Shown piece by piece: positions 44,467-55,216 of a stretch of 64,000 nucleotides of DNA (the stretch's first letter is position 1; each line of letters begins with the position of its first letter). The notes under the pieces were generated by a model. The model made no database searches. It had not been told where the DNA came from and was given only the letters and a program-made list of their open reading frames with translations. The stretch is from DATJKD01 sp963834855 (GTDB lineage Bacteria > Pseudomonadota > Gammaproteobacteria > Steroidobacterales > Steroidobacteraceae). Position numbers and translations under genes: made by a program. The DNA lies in assembly GCA_963834855.1 (NCBI GenBank), contig CAWIDH010000026.1, forward strand, positions 11,917 to 75,916, read 5' to 3'.

Positions 44467-44571
44467 GCCCTCGCCCAGGCGGTCTGGCGTCCCGGATTTC
44501 CTGGGAACGGGGCACCGCACCGGCCATTTTGGCGAAGCCGTCACAGTTGCTACCCTGCCCGTGCCTTCATT

Positions 44572-47500
44572 ATGTTCAAGGCCATTCCGCGTCCAACGGT
44601 TGGGAGTGACTGCGTCGTGACGTCCAAATCCCCTGCGACACCTCTGACGACCCGTCAGTCCGCGCTGCTCGCGGTATTCACGCTCTCGGGCTTTACGGGG
44701 CTCATTTACGAGTCGATCTGGTCGCACTACCTGAAGCTCTTCCTCGGCCACGCCGCCTACGCCCAGACCCTGGTGCTCGCGATCTTCATGGGCGGCATGG
44801 CCATCGGCGCGTGGGCCGTGGGGCGCAATACGCTGCGGATTCGCCGGCTGCTGCTCGCGTACGCAGGCGTCGAGCTTGTGATCGGCGTGCTCGGCCTGGG
44901 CTTTCACACGGTGTTTCAGTCGTTCCTGGACTGGAGTTTCCTGTCGGTCATCCCATCCCTGGGCTCGGCCGGCGGCGTACAGGCGTTCAAGTGGACGGCG
45001 GGCGCGATGCTCATCCTGCCCCAGTCGATCCTGCTGGGAGCGACCTTCCCGCTGATCAGTGGCGGCCTCGTCAGGCTGGCTCCGCGCCGCTCCGGCGAGC
45101 TCCTGGCGCTCCTTTACTTCACGAACTGTCTCGGCGCCGCGATCGGCGTTCTCGTCAGCGGATTCTTCCTGATCGACCGGGTCGGCCTGCCCGGGACCTT
45201 GCTCACGGCCGGCCTGCTCAACATCCTCCTGGCCATGCTCGTCTGGTTTCTCGCGAAAGCCGAGCCAGCAGTCAGCCGAACCGGCGTCGCAACGGCCGCA
45301 GACCGACGGCGAGGATCGGCGCTTCTACTGGCTCTCGGCGGCTGCGTTCGTGACCGGCCTGGTTGCGTTCCTGTACGAGATGGCCTGGATCCGCATGCTG
45401 AGTCTCGTGCTGGGCAGTTCGACGCATTCCTTCGAGCTCATGCTCGCGGCGTTCATCTTCGGCCTGGCGATGGGCGGCTTGTGGATTCGCCGCCGCATCG
45501 ATCACCTGGCCGACCCGATGCGGTTCCTCGGACAGGTCCTGCTCATCATGGGAGCCCTCGCGGCCCTGACGATCGCCGGCTACCACTACACCTTCGACGT
45601 CATCGCCTGGGCGATGAATGCATTCTCCCGCACCGAATCCGGCTACGTCGGGTTCACCTTCGTTGCGCAGTCCGTTGCGATCGCGCTCATGGTGCCGGTG
45701 ACTTTCTGCGCGGGCATGACCCTGCCGTTGATCACGCGGCTGCTCATGACCCGCGGCGCGGGCGAACGCGCCATCGGCGCCGTCTATGCACTGAATACCG
45801 TCGGCGCCATCGTGGGTGTCGTGCTGGCGATTCACCTGCTGATGCCGACGGTCGGCCTGAAGGGAACCATCCTGGCGGGTGCCGTGCTGCACCTGCTGCT
45901 GGCCATCACGGGGCTGAGGTTGACCGGGCCTGGTCACACACCAATCCCGACCCGGGTCCTGGTCGGCGCGTCCGTTGTGACGGTGGCGCTCGTCGCGATT
46001 GCGATTCAGCCCGACCCCAGGCGCATGTTGTCGGCCGTGTATAGAACCGGGTCTGCTGAGGTTTCCAAGGATATGGAGGTGATGTTTCCTACGCGACGGC
46101 AAGACGGCCACGGTCTCGCTGCTACGTATACGGCGGCACGATCTCGATCCAGACCAACGGCAAGCCGGACGCCGCAATCGAGATGGGTGACGGGCCGCCG
46201 GCCGGGGACGAGATCACGATGATCATGGCCGGGGCATTGCCTCTCAGCATGCACCCAGCCCCGCGTACCGTCGCCAACATCGGCATCGGCTCCGGCCTGA
46301 CTTCGCAGGTGCTGCTGACGACCGACGCGGTGGAGTCCCTGACGTCCATCGAAATCGAGCCATTCATGGTGGATGCCGCAAGGCAAGCGTACCTGCCGCG
46401 GGTATCACGGTTGTTCGAAGACCAGCGAAGCCGGATCGTCATCGACGACGCCAAGACCTTCTTCGCAGGATCCAAGCAGCAATTCGACGTGATCGTCTCG
46501 GAGCCATCGAACCCCTGGGTCAGTGGCGTCGCCACTCTGTTCTCGGATGAGTTTTATCGGCAGATCGTCCGTTATCTCGCGCCCGACGGCATGCTCGTGC
46601 AGTGGCTGCAGATCTACGAAACCGACCTGAGCGTGGTCATGTCGATCCTCAAGGCGTTGTCACCGCACTTCCATGATTACCACGTGTATAACGTGGACGA
46701 CTCGGACATGCTGGTCGTCGCCCAACGTGGCAAGGCGGTGCCAGATCCGGATCCGGCGATCTTTACGTCCCGGGACCTGCAGCCCGAGCTGCGTCGCGCC
46801 GGCATCATGGGCGTCGAGGACCTGGTCAGCCGTCGGATCGGCAACAAGGCGTTGCTCGGGCCTTTCGTATCTCGGTATCCCGTTCCGGTCAATTCCGATT
46901 ACTTTCCCTATGTGGACCAGAATGCCGCGCGCTTCCGCTTCATGCTTCGCAGCGCAGTCGAGCTGCCCGGTCTTACGATGCTGCCTGTTCCGTTCCTGCA
47001 GCTGGCGCTGCCAGAATGGGGTCCGCGCCCGCTCGAGTCCGCCCCGGAATTTGGACAGCGCGCGGCCGCCGCGAGACGCTTGCGAACCGTGCCGGGTTGA
47101 TCGCCACGAGCGTCGCCGGGAACGAGTTCAGTCTCTTGCCGGACGAGGTCAATGGTCTGATAGCGACCCTGGACATGCCTGCCGCATCCTGCCGTATCGG
47201 CGGGCTTGGCCGGGGCTGGGAAGCGGCGGTCACTGACTTGAGCAGTCGAACCACGGCAATGCTGCCCTACTCGGAGCTGGCGCCACTTTGGAGCAGGATC
47301 CTGTCAAGCCCTTGCTACCTGGGCGCGACGGCGGAACAAGCCTTGTGGCCGAACTTTCTCCACGCCGTGGCCGAGCGGGACCGTCCCAGGATTGCAGAGC
47401 TGGGGCGCCTGTTGCTCGACAGCGCCAGGGAGCGAACCAGCGAAGCTTGGATATGTCCTCACCGCGACCGCTGCCGCCCTCTTTGGCTCGGGTCAGCCCG

Positions 47501-47640
47501 CGGACGCCGCGCAGCTTGTCCGACAGTGGAGGACACGGCTCCCGGCCAGGAGCGAGTACGACCTTGCACTGGGAATACTCGCAGCCGCGGATCACGACCT
47601 GGCAGTCGGAACTCTCGCGGCAGCCAATGACGTGGATTGA
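44572..47640 (+). CDS. fused membrane transporter / spermidine synthase-like protein (several shifts)
   Basis: About 1020 residues when shifts near 45330, 46100, 47060 and 47440 are repaired. Two membrane halves come first: SGFTGLIYESIWSHYLKLFLG and GLVAFLYEMAWIRMLSLVLGSS begin each repeat of about seven helices. Then a spermidine-synthase-like Rossmann domain: VANIGIGSGLTSQVLL, VESLTSIEIEP and DVIVSEPSNPWVSG. The C-terminal 180 residues are helical, possibly repeat-like. Such fusions are widespread but their product is generally not proven to be spermidine. Start may be ATG 44572 or GTG 44617. Confidence 0.75.
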
Positions 47641-47649
47641 CCGCACCTC

Positions 47650-48991
47650 ATGGGCAACCCTCGCGCATTAGTCGTCGACGACGAACCCGACATCCGGGAA
47701 CTGCTGACCATCACGCTCGAGCGCATGGGCCTCGGCGTCGAGGCCGTCGGCAGCACCTCGGAGGCGCGCAAGCTCCTGGGCGGTGAACGCTTCGAACTCG
47801 TGCTCACCGACATGAAGCTGCCCGACGGAAGCGGGCTCGATCTGCTCGAGTGGATCCAGGCGCACCGCTTCGGCGTCCCGGTGGCGGTCATCACGGCACA
47901 CGGCAACGTCGAGGCGGCCGTGCGCGCGCTCAAGCTCGGTGCGTTCGATTTCATCTCGAAGCCGCTCGATCTGCCGGCGCTGCGCAAGCTGATCGCGGCG
48001 ACGTTGCGGCTGCAGGAGTCGATCGAGGAGACCGGCCGCTACAGCGCCATGCGCCTGCTCGGCCTGTCGAAGCCCATGGAGCTGCTGCGCGAGATGATCG
48101 CCAAGGTGGCCCGCAGCCAGGCCCCGGTGCACATCTCCGGCGATTCGGGCACGGGCAAGGAGCTCGTCGCGCGGCTGATCCACGAGTCCGGGCCGCGCCG
48201 CGAAGGCCCGTTCGTACCGGTCAACTGCGGCGCAATCCCCACCGAGCTGATGGAGAGCGAGTTCTTCGGGCACAAGAAAGGCAGCTTCACGGGCGCGGTC
48301 GCCGACAAGGCGGGCCTCGATGCGCAGCGCCGAGGGCGGCACGCTCTTCCTCGACGAGGTCGCCGACCTGCCGCTGCACATGCAGGTGAAGCTGCTGCGG
48401 GTGATCCAGGAGAAGGCCGTCCGGCCGGTCGGGGAGCTGCGCGAGGTGCCGGTCGACGTGCGCATCCTGAGCGCCACGCACCGCAAGCTCGACGAGCTGG
48501 TCAAGGCGGGCCGCTTCCGCGAGGACCTCTACTACCGCATCAACGTCATCGAGCTGCACGTGCCGGCGCTGCGCGAGCGGCTCGACGACGTGCCGTTGCT
48601 GGTCGATGCGCTGCTCGACCGGGTGTCGCACCAGATCGGCGTCAAGGTCCCGGACATCAGCCCGGCGGCGCTGCAGAAGCTGCGGGAATATTCCTATCCC
48701 GGCAACGTGCGCGAGCTCGAGAACATCCTCGAGCGGGCCGTGACGCTGTGCACGAACGACCGTATCGAGCCGGACGACATCCAGCTGCGCAGTCAGTCCG
48801 GGGTGGAGCTCGACGAGCTGGACGAACTCACGGCCTCCGACGGGCTGTCAGGCCAGCTCGAGCACATCGAGCGCGAGGCGATCGTCAGGGCGCTGGAACA
48901 GACACGTTACAACAAGACGCGGGCGGCGGAGCTGCTGGGGATGTCGTTCCGGCAGTTGCGATATCGCGTCAAGAAGCTCGGGATCGAGTAA
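47650..48991 (+). CDS. pilR: PilR-like NtrC-family response regulator (frame broken)
   Basis: About 447 residues. Receiver: VVDDEPDIRELL, phosphorylated Asp in LVLTDMKLPDGSG, Lys in FDFISKPLD. Sigma-54 AAA domain: GDSGTGKELVARLIHESG, loop GSFTGA (the variant of GAFTGA usual in PilR), and after a shift near 48325 GGTLFLDEVADLPL. Fis-type helix-turn-helix at the end: YNKTRAAELLGMSFRQLRYR. It activates pilA with RpoN in relatives. It starts 10 bases after the fused synthase gene, so its transcription now depends on the insert. Confidence 0.88.
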
Positions 48992-49029
48992 CTTCGCTTC
49001 GGACGCCGTGTACACCGGATGAGCAACAC

Positions 49030-49482
49030 ATGGTCAAACTGATCACCCCTATTGGCATGCTCGTCACGGTTGCATTGCTCGCGGTGTACGCCGTTTATTC
49101 CTTCTGGACCGCGTACACGGATCAATCCTGGCCTTACGCGCTGCTGGGCCTCTTGACCCTCGTCGCCTGCATCGGAACGGCGCTTCTGCGTGCCTGGTCG
49201 CAGTACCTGGTCTATGCCCTCACTGCGTTCTTCATCGGGGGCTGGCTTTATTCGGTTTATGTGGGCGCTGCTGTTGGATTCTTCAGCATCTTCATTGGGT
49301 CCCCCGCTGCCATAGCGAAGTCGCTTGCACCGGGGATCGCGCTCGTGATCCTGTCATGCGCCGCGAGCTGGATCTCCTATAACCACTTCCGCGTTCGCGC
49401 GCACATCGTCGACAACGTCATGATTAGCGATGAATTCTGGAACGGTTGGGGTGCCATGTGTCATCGCACAGGAAAGGAATAG
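49030..49482 (+). CDS. small four-helix membrane protein
   Basis: 150 residues beginning MVKLITPIGMLVTVALLAVY. Hydrophobic segments: VTVALLAVYAVYSFW, LLGLLTLVACIGTALL, YLVYALTAFFIGGWLYSVYVGAAVGFF and GIALVILSCAASWISYNHF. No family recognised. It overlaps the rmlA start by about 25 bases, suggesting it is the first gene of the polysaccharide operon. Confidence 0.6.
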   Translation: MVKLITPIGMLVTVALLAVYAVYSFWTAYTDQSWPYALLGLLTLVACIGTALLRAWSQYLVYALTAFFIGGWLYSVYVGAAVGFFSIFIGSPAAIAKSLAPGIALVILSCAASWISYNHFRVRAHIVDNVMISDEFWNGWGAMCHRTGKE

Positions 49483-50345
49483 TTCTCGCAGGTGGATCCG
49501 GCACACGGCTGCAGCCGGTCACGCGCGGCGTGTCCAAGCAGCTCCTGCCGATCTACGACAAGCCCATGGTCTACTATCCGCTGGCGACGCTGATGCTCGC
49601 GGATATCCGGGAGATACTCCTGATTTCGACGCCTGCGGATCTTCCGGCGTTTCGTCGGCTCCTGGGCGACGGCAGCAGGTGGGGCCTCTCCATCGAGTAC
49701 GCGGAGCAGCCTCGGCCCGAGGGAATCGCCCAGGCGCTCCTGATCGGCAGCAATTTCATCGACGGGGCGCCGGTCTGTCTCGTGCTGGGCGACAACGTCT
49801 TCTACGGGCACGGGCTTCCTGACCAATTGCGCGTTGCCGCGGCCCGCGGCAACGGCGCGTCCGTGTTTGCCTACTTCGTGCGCGATCCCCAGCGCTACGG
49901 CGTCGTTTCATTCGATGCCGACGGCCGGGCCATCGCCATCGACGAGAAGCCGTCCGTTCCCCGCTCCAACTACGCGGTCACCGGCCTTTACATGTACGAC
50001 GAGCACTGCGTCGACATCGCGCGTTCGCTGCGGCCATCGGCCCGCGGCGAACTCGAGATCACCGACGTCAATCGCGAGTATCTCCGCCGCGGCACTCTCG
50101 CAGTCGAGGTCCTGGGGCGCGGTGTGGCATGGCTCGACACCGGCACGCACGAATCGCTGCTGCAGGCGTCGATGTTCGTCGAGACGATCGAATCGCGGCA
50201 GGGGCTCAAGGTCAGCTGCATCGAGGAAATCGCGTATCGGCGCGGGTTCATCGACGGAGCGCAGCTCAGGAAGCTCGCATCGGAGCTGTCCGGCACGGGG
50301 TATTCCGAGTACCTGCTCCGCGTCCTCGACGAGCGGGTGTTCTAA
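49458..50345 (+). CDS. rmlA: glucose-1-phosphate thymidylyltransferase
   Basis: First step of dTDP-L-rhamnose synthesis: dTTP + glucose-1-phosphate. GIVLAGGSGTRLQPVTRGVS and KQLLPIYDKPMVYYPL are the nucleotide-binding signature; VLGDNVFYGHG and GVVSFDADGRAIAIDEKP follow. About 295 residues. GTG 49458 is the likely start (a TTG exists at 49446). The stop overlaps the rmlC start (TAATG). Intact. Confidence 0.93.
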   Translation: MSSHRKGIVLAGGSGTRLQPVTRGVSKQLLPIYDKPMVYYPLATLMLADIREILLISTPADLPAFRRLLGDGSRWGLSIEYAEQPRPEGIAQALLIGSNFIDGAPVCLVLGDNVFYGHGLPDQLRVAAARGNGASVFAYFVRDPQRYGVVSFDADGRAIAIDEKPSVPRSNYAVTGLYMYDEHCVDIARSLRPSARGELEITDVNREYLRRGTLAVEVLGRGVAWLDTGTHESLLQASMFVETIESRQGLKVSCIEEIAYRRGFIDGAQLRKLASELSGTGYSEYLLRVLDERVF

Positions 50346-50893
50346 TGCAGGCAATACGACTGAGACTTCCGGAGGTCGTCCGGATCGAGCTGCAGAAATT
50401 CGAGGATCCGCGCGGCTCGTTCATGGTGACCTGGGAGAGGCAATCCTTCGCCGCATCCGGCATCCATGCCGAATTCGTGCAGGACAACCAGTCCCGATCG
50501 CGTCAGTGGACGCTGCGTGGCCTGCACTATCAATTGAGGCACGCACAGGGAAAGCTCGTCAGGGTGCTCGCCGGACGAATCTTCGACGTCGCGGTGGACG
50601 TACGCAGGAGCTCGCCGACCTTCGGCGAGTGGGTCGGTATGGAGCTGAGCGCGGCGGCACCCACGCAACTCTGGATCCCGCCCGGTTTCGCCCACGGTTT
50701 CCTCGCCCTCGAGCCGGATACCGAGGTGCTGTACAAGACGACGGACATCTGGGCGCCGGAGTGGGAGCGCACCGTCGCATGGAATGATCCCAGGCTTGCC
50801 ATCGACTGGCCGATTCCCGACGGGGTCGTACCGCTGCTGTCCGGAAAGGATTCCAACGCGGGCAGACTGTCCGAGGTCGAGACCTACCCGTGA
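50345..50893 (+). CDS. rmlC: dTDP-4-dehydrorhamnose 3,5-epimerase
   Basis: 182 residues. Cupin fold with the catalytic His in LRGLHYQLRHAQGKLVRV and Asp in DVAVDVRRSSPTFGEWVG; WIPPGFAHGFLAL and VLYKTTDIWAPEWERTVAWND follow, all as in RmlC. Third step in the pathway by reaction order. Overlaps both neighbours by 1-4 bases. Intact. Confidence 0.93.
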   Translation: MQAIRLRLPEVVRIELQKFEDPRGSFMVTWERQSFAASGIHAEFVQDNQSRSRQWTLRGLHYQLRHAQGKLVRVLAGRIFDVAVDVRRSSPTFGEWVGMELSAAAPTQLWIPPGFAHGFLALEPDTEVLYKTTDIWAPEWERTVAWNDPRLAIDWPIPDGVVPLLSGKDSNAGRLSEVETYP

Positions 50894-51760
50894 GAGCCAT
50901 CGTCGTTGGAGCCGGCGGTCAGCTGGGCACGGCGCTGGCACACGCATTGCCGGCGGAATGCGCGCGGTGAGTTTCTCACGCACAGACAGCTGGACATCCG
51001 GGATCCGGATGCCGTGCGCGGAGCCATCGCCGGTTCGAACGCCGATATCGTCATCAACGCCGCTGCATATACGAACGTCGAGGCGGCGGAGAGGGAACCC
51101 GATGAGGCTGCAGCGGTCAACAGCCGGGCGCCTGAATTCCTCGCGATGGTCTGCCGCGACACCGGCAAGAGGCTGATCCACGTGTCGACAGACTTCGTGT
51201 TCGACGGACGCGCGTCCGAGCCATACGACACGGACGCCGTCGCGCGGCCGCTCAACGCGTACGGCCGCACCAAGCTCGAAGGCGAGCAGCGCGTGCTTGC
51301 CGCGCTTCCGGAAGCCTGCATCGTTCGTACCTCGTGGTTGTACGGCCGCGGGCGGAACTTCGTGACGGCCATCCTCGACAAGATGCGGCGCCAGGACACC
51401 GTGCCCGTGGTCATGGACCAGGTCGGGGCGCCGACCTGGGCCGGCTCGCTGGCACCGGCCCTCTGGCGCGCAGCCTCGGTCGGCATCCGCGGCATCCACC
51501 ACTGGTGTGACTCCGGAGTGGCCAGCCGCTACGACTTTGCAGTCGCTATTGCCGAGGAAGCCTGCCTGCTGGGCCTCCTCGACCGGTCTCCGATCGTGGT
51601 TCCGGTTCGGTCTTCGGACTATCCGAGCGCCGTGGCGCGACCCGGCTATGCCGTTCTTTCGAAGTGGCAGACGGAACGCGAATTGGGCCTGCAGGCTGCG
51701 CACTGGCGCAGCAACCTGCGAAGGATGCTCGGCGAGTTGCCACGCGGAGGTCGCGCCTGA
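50890..51760 (+). CDS. rmlD: dTDP-4-dehydrorhamnose reductase (frame broken)
   Basis: About 290 residues. N-terminus RAIVVGAGGQLGTALAHALP is the Rossmann opening; a shift near 50965 follows. Further on: INAAAYTNVEAAEREPDEA, VSTDFVFDG, YGRTKLEGEQ (catalytic Tyr and Lys) and IVRTSWLYGRG. Last step of dTDP-L-rhamnose formation. GTG start overlaps the rmlC stop. Confidence 0.9.
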
Positions 51761-52834
51761 TGCCGCGGTCCCTCATGATTACGGGCGGCGCCGGGTTCAT
51801 CGGCGCGAACTTCACCTGGTTCTGGGCGGAGCGGCATCCCGAAGATGCCATCATCGTCGTCGATGTACTGACCTATGCCGGGTCCGCCGACAACATCCGC
51901 GGCCTCCTCGACACCGGGAAGGTCGTGCTCGCACAGGCGGACATCCGGAATGAACGGGAAATCGCGCGACTGTTCGAGGCCCATGGTATCGATACGGTCG
52001 TGCATTTTGCCGCCGAATCGCACGTCGATCGCTCGATCGACGGGCCGATGGAATGCGTCAGCACGAACGTTATCGGCACGCAGGTGCTGCTCGACTGCGC
52101 GCGCCGGGCGTGGACCGGCGGAAGTGACAATCCGGGTCGGTACCGGTTTCACCACGTGTCTACTGACGAGGTCTACGGCTCGCTCGGGTTCGACTCGCCC
52201 CGCTTCACCGAGACCACGTCCTATGCGCCGCGGTCGCCGTATTCGGCCAGCAAGGCGGCTTCCGATCACCTCGTGCGCGCCTATGGCAACACGTATGGGT
52301 TGCCGTGGTCGATCAGCAACTGTTCGAACAACTATGGGCCTTATCAGTATCCGGAGAAGCTGATTCCCCTCGCCCTCGCAAACATGCTCCTTGGAAAGCG
52401 GGTTCCCGTGTACGGCAACGGACGCAACGTGCGCGACTGGCTTCACGTTCACGATCACTGCCGGGCGCTGGAGGCCATCCTGCTCTCCGGCTGCCTGGGC
52501 GAGACGTTCAACATCGGCGGGGACGCCGAACGGGCGAACATCGACATCGTGACGCACCTGGCACAGCTGGTCGACGAAGCCATTCAAGCGGACGACGCGC
52601 TCCGCGCAGCGTTACAAGGACTGCCCCGCGGCCACGGGTGGCCGCTGCAACACCTTGATCGAGTTCGTGCGCGATCGCCCGGGCCACGATCTGCGGTATG
52701 CAAACGACACGCGCAAGATTGCGCAGACGCTGGGTTTCGAACCGGCCGTCGATCTGGAGCGTGGGCTGGCCAAGACCCTGCAGTGGTACCTCGAGCACCA
52801 CGATTGGTGGCATCGCCGGCTGCTTGCGCCTTGA
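51760..52834 (+). CDS. rmlB: dTDP-glucose 4,6-dehydratase (frame broken)
   Basis: About 358 residues. SLMITGGAGFIGANFTWF, FAAESHVDRSI, HVSTDEVYGSLG (catalytic Asp-Glu), RSPYSASKAASDHLV (Tyr/Lys) and NCSNNYGPYQYPEKLIPL are all RmlB. A shift near 52608 leads to FVRDRPGHDLRYANDTRKIA, the family C-terminus, ending at 52834. Start overlaps the rmlD stop. The order A-C-D-B places the second enzyme of the pathway last. Confidence 0.92.
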
Positions 52835-52837
52835 CCC

Positions 52838-53115
52838 ATGACCATTCCGAGCACACCAACAGTGACGATTGAAGCAATGGGCATCCGGGCAATGCGGTGG
52901 GTGGTCATCGGAACACTTGCCGTGCTGTTCCTCTATTCACTGCACTTGGCGGCCCATCGAATCATCCAGGTCGATGAAGCCCAGAACCTGTACATGGCAA
53001 AGATCATCGGGTCTGGTCAAACCGATACGTATTTCGTCAACCCCGCAATATTCCTGCTCGGACCATTGGCATGGATCGCCGAGTCGGCGACGTCCGCTAA
53101 AGAAGCATTCCGAGA
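52838..53115 (+). pseudogene. GT-C glycosyltransferase, 5' fragment
   Basis: The reading frame encodes one membrane helix (VVIGTLAVLFLYSLHLA), then HRIIQVDEAQNLYMAKII, the Asp-Glu loop typical of GT-C/PMT-like membrane glycosyltransferases, then FVNPAIFLLGPLAWIAES. Coding similarity stops around 53115, where genes of opposite strand begin. A full gene would need about 450 residues more. Truncation could be real or an assembly join. Confidence 0.6.
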
Positions 53116-53139
53116 TGAGCCTGCCGCTCGCGCGAGCGA

Positions 53140-54083
53140 TCATCGACGCATTGTCGCATGATTGTCCAGGAACCAAGCGTAGGTTTGCGTCACCCCCTCT
53201 TTCAATCCGATCTTGGGTGTCCAGCCTAGTCCGGTCAGTCGACTTACGTCGAGCAGCTTGCGCGGCGCGCCGTCAGGTTTGCTGGAATCGAACACCAAGC
53301 CGCCACCGAACCCGACGACTGCCGCCACGAGCTCCGCCAGTTCGCGAATCGAGACGTCATGGCCGCAGCCGACGTTGACGAGCTGTTCCGCCATCGTAGG
53401 TACGCATTAGGTGCACAACTGCGCTCGCAAGATCGTCCACGTGCAGAAACTCGCGACGCGGTGTCCCCGTTCCCCAGACTGTTACCTGGGGGGCGTCCGT
53501 GCATTTGGCCTCGTGAAAACGCCGTATCAGCGCCGGCAGCACGTGGCAAATTCTGCAAATCGAAATTGTCCCCTGGGCCGTACAGGTTGGTCGGCATCAA
53601 TGCGATCGCGTTAAACCCATATTGCCTACGATACGCCTGGCACATCTTGATTCCGGCGATCTTTGCAATCGCATACCATTCATTTGTCGGCTCAAGCGGC
53701 CCGGTCAGCAGTGCATCCTCGCGCATCGGCTGCGGCGAATGCTTCGGATAGATGCAGCAGGAACCGAGGAAGCACAGCTTTCTTGCGCCAAAGACCCTGG
53801 CCGATTCGATGACATTTGTCTGAATCTGCAAATTGTCGCGGAGGAAGTCCGCCGGATATGTATCATTCGCGAGAATGCCACCGACCTTCGCCGCAGCTAG
53901 AAATACGTGGCTCGGTCGCTCGCACTCGAAGAAGGTAGCGACGGCTGCCTGGTCACGCAGGTCGAGGTCTGCGCTTGCTCGCAGCTCGAGGTTGCTGAAG
54001 CCCTGCCGCTGGAGTTCCCTGACGATCGCTGAGCCTACGAGACCACGATGGCCCGCGACGAAGATTCGGTCGGCCTCATTCAT
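53140..54083 (-). CDS. fcl: GDP-L-fucose synthase (frame broken)
   Basis: About 315 residues. RIFVAGHRGLVGSAIVREL, VFLAAAKVGGILANDTYPADF, LGSCCIYPK and NEWYAIAKIAGIKMCQAY give the complete catalytic set (Ser-Tyr-Lys) of the epimerase-reductase that makes GDP-L-fucose. Two shifts, near 53545 and 53400; between and after them read TPRREFLHVDDLASAVVHLM and LVNVGCGHDVSIRELAELV. Overlaps gmd by 8 bases. Confidence 0.9.
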
Positions 54084-55161
54084 GGTAGTGATAGATCTTA
54101 AATCCCTGTCCCTGCATGTGCGCGTCGCGGCGAGCCAGCTCGAGGTCGTTTTCGACCATTTCGCGGACGAGCGACTGGAAGCTGATTTCCGGACTCCATC
54201 CTAGCTTTGCCTTCGCTTTCGACGGGTCACCCAGCAGAGTCTCGACTTCTGTCGGTCGGAAGTAGCGTGGATCGATCTTCACCAGCACCTTTCCGGTTTG
54301 GCGATCGACTGCCTCCTCGTCAACGCCACGACCCCGCCACTCGACTGAGTAGCCAAGCTGCGCGGCGGCCACTTCCACGAACTCACGGACGGAGTGCTGT
54401 TGACCGGTCGCGATGACGAAATCATCCGGCTGGTCCTGCTGCAGGATCAGCCACTGTGCACGCACGAAATCGCGAGCATGACCCCAGTCCCGAAGAGCGT
54501 CGACGTTGCCGAGGTACAGGCAGGGATCAAGTCCCACGTGTATGCGCGCCAGGCCGCGCGTAATCTTGCGCGTGACGAAGGTCTCGCCGCGAATTGGCGA
54601 CTCATGGTTGAACAAGATTCCGTTGCAGGCGTAGAGGCCGTACGCCTCGCGGTAGTTCACCGTGATCCAATGACCATACACCTTGGCGACGCCGTACGGG
54701 GAGCGCGGATAGAACGGCGTAGTCTCGTTCTGCGGCGTCTGCAGCACCTTGCCATACATCTCGGAAGTAGACGCTTGGTAGAAGCGAGTAGATTCCTCGA
54801 GGCCGAGGATGCGGATTGCCTCGAGAATGCGCAATGTTCCAAGTGCATCGGAGTTTGCCGTGTACTCGGGGGTCTCGAACGAGACTGCGACGTGACTTTG
54901 CGCAGCTAGATTGTAGATCTCGTCGGGACGGACCTGCTGTATGACGCGGATCAGGTTCGTGGCGTCAGTTAGGTCGCCGTAGTGCAGCTTGAGCCGCACG
55001 TTCGTTTCGTGCGGGTCCCGATAAAGGTGGTCGATTCGGTCGGTATTGAATAGCGATGCTCGGCGCTTGATGCCGTGGACCTCGTAGCCCTTTTCCAACA
55101 AGAACTCAGCAAGATAGGCGCCATCTTGCCCGGTAATGCCCGTGACAAGCGCTTTCTTCAC
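54076..55161 (-). CDS. gmd: GDP-mannose 4,6-dehydratase
   Basis: 361 residues, intact. KALVTGITGQDGAYLAEFLL and EKGYEVHGIKRRASLFNT at the N-terminus; YQASTSEMYGKV and RSPYGVAKVYGHW carry the catalytic residues; FNHESPIRGETFVTRKIT is family-typical. Converts GDP-mannose to the 4-keto-6-deoxy intermediate, which the adjacent Fcl turns into GDP-fucose. Confidence 0.95.
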   Translation of the reverse strand: MKKALVTGITGQDGAYLAEFLLEKGYEVHGIKRRASLFNTDRIDHLYRDPHETNVRLKLHYGDLTDATNLIRVIQQVRPDEIYNLAAQSHVAVSFETPEYTANSDALGTLRILEAIRILGLEESTRFYQASTSEMYGKVLQTPQNETTPFYPRSPYGVAKVYGHWITVNYREAYGLYACNGILFNHESPIRGETFVTRKITRGLARIHVGLDPCLYLGNVDALRDWGHARDFVRAQWLILQQDQPDDFVIATGQQHSVREFVEVAAAQLGYSVEWRGRGVDEEAVDRQTGKVLVKIDPRYFRPTEVETLLGDPSKAKAKLGWSPEISFQSLVREMVENDLELARRDAHMQGQGFKIYHYHE

Positions 55162-55216
55162 GCAAAGTACCCCTGTGGTGACACGAAAGAGAATATCTGG
55201 TGGTCAAACGCTACTC

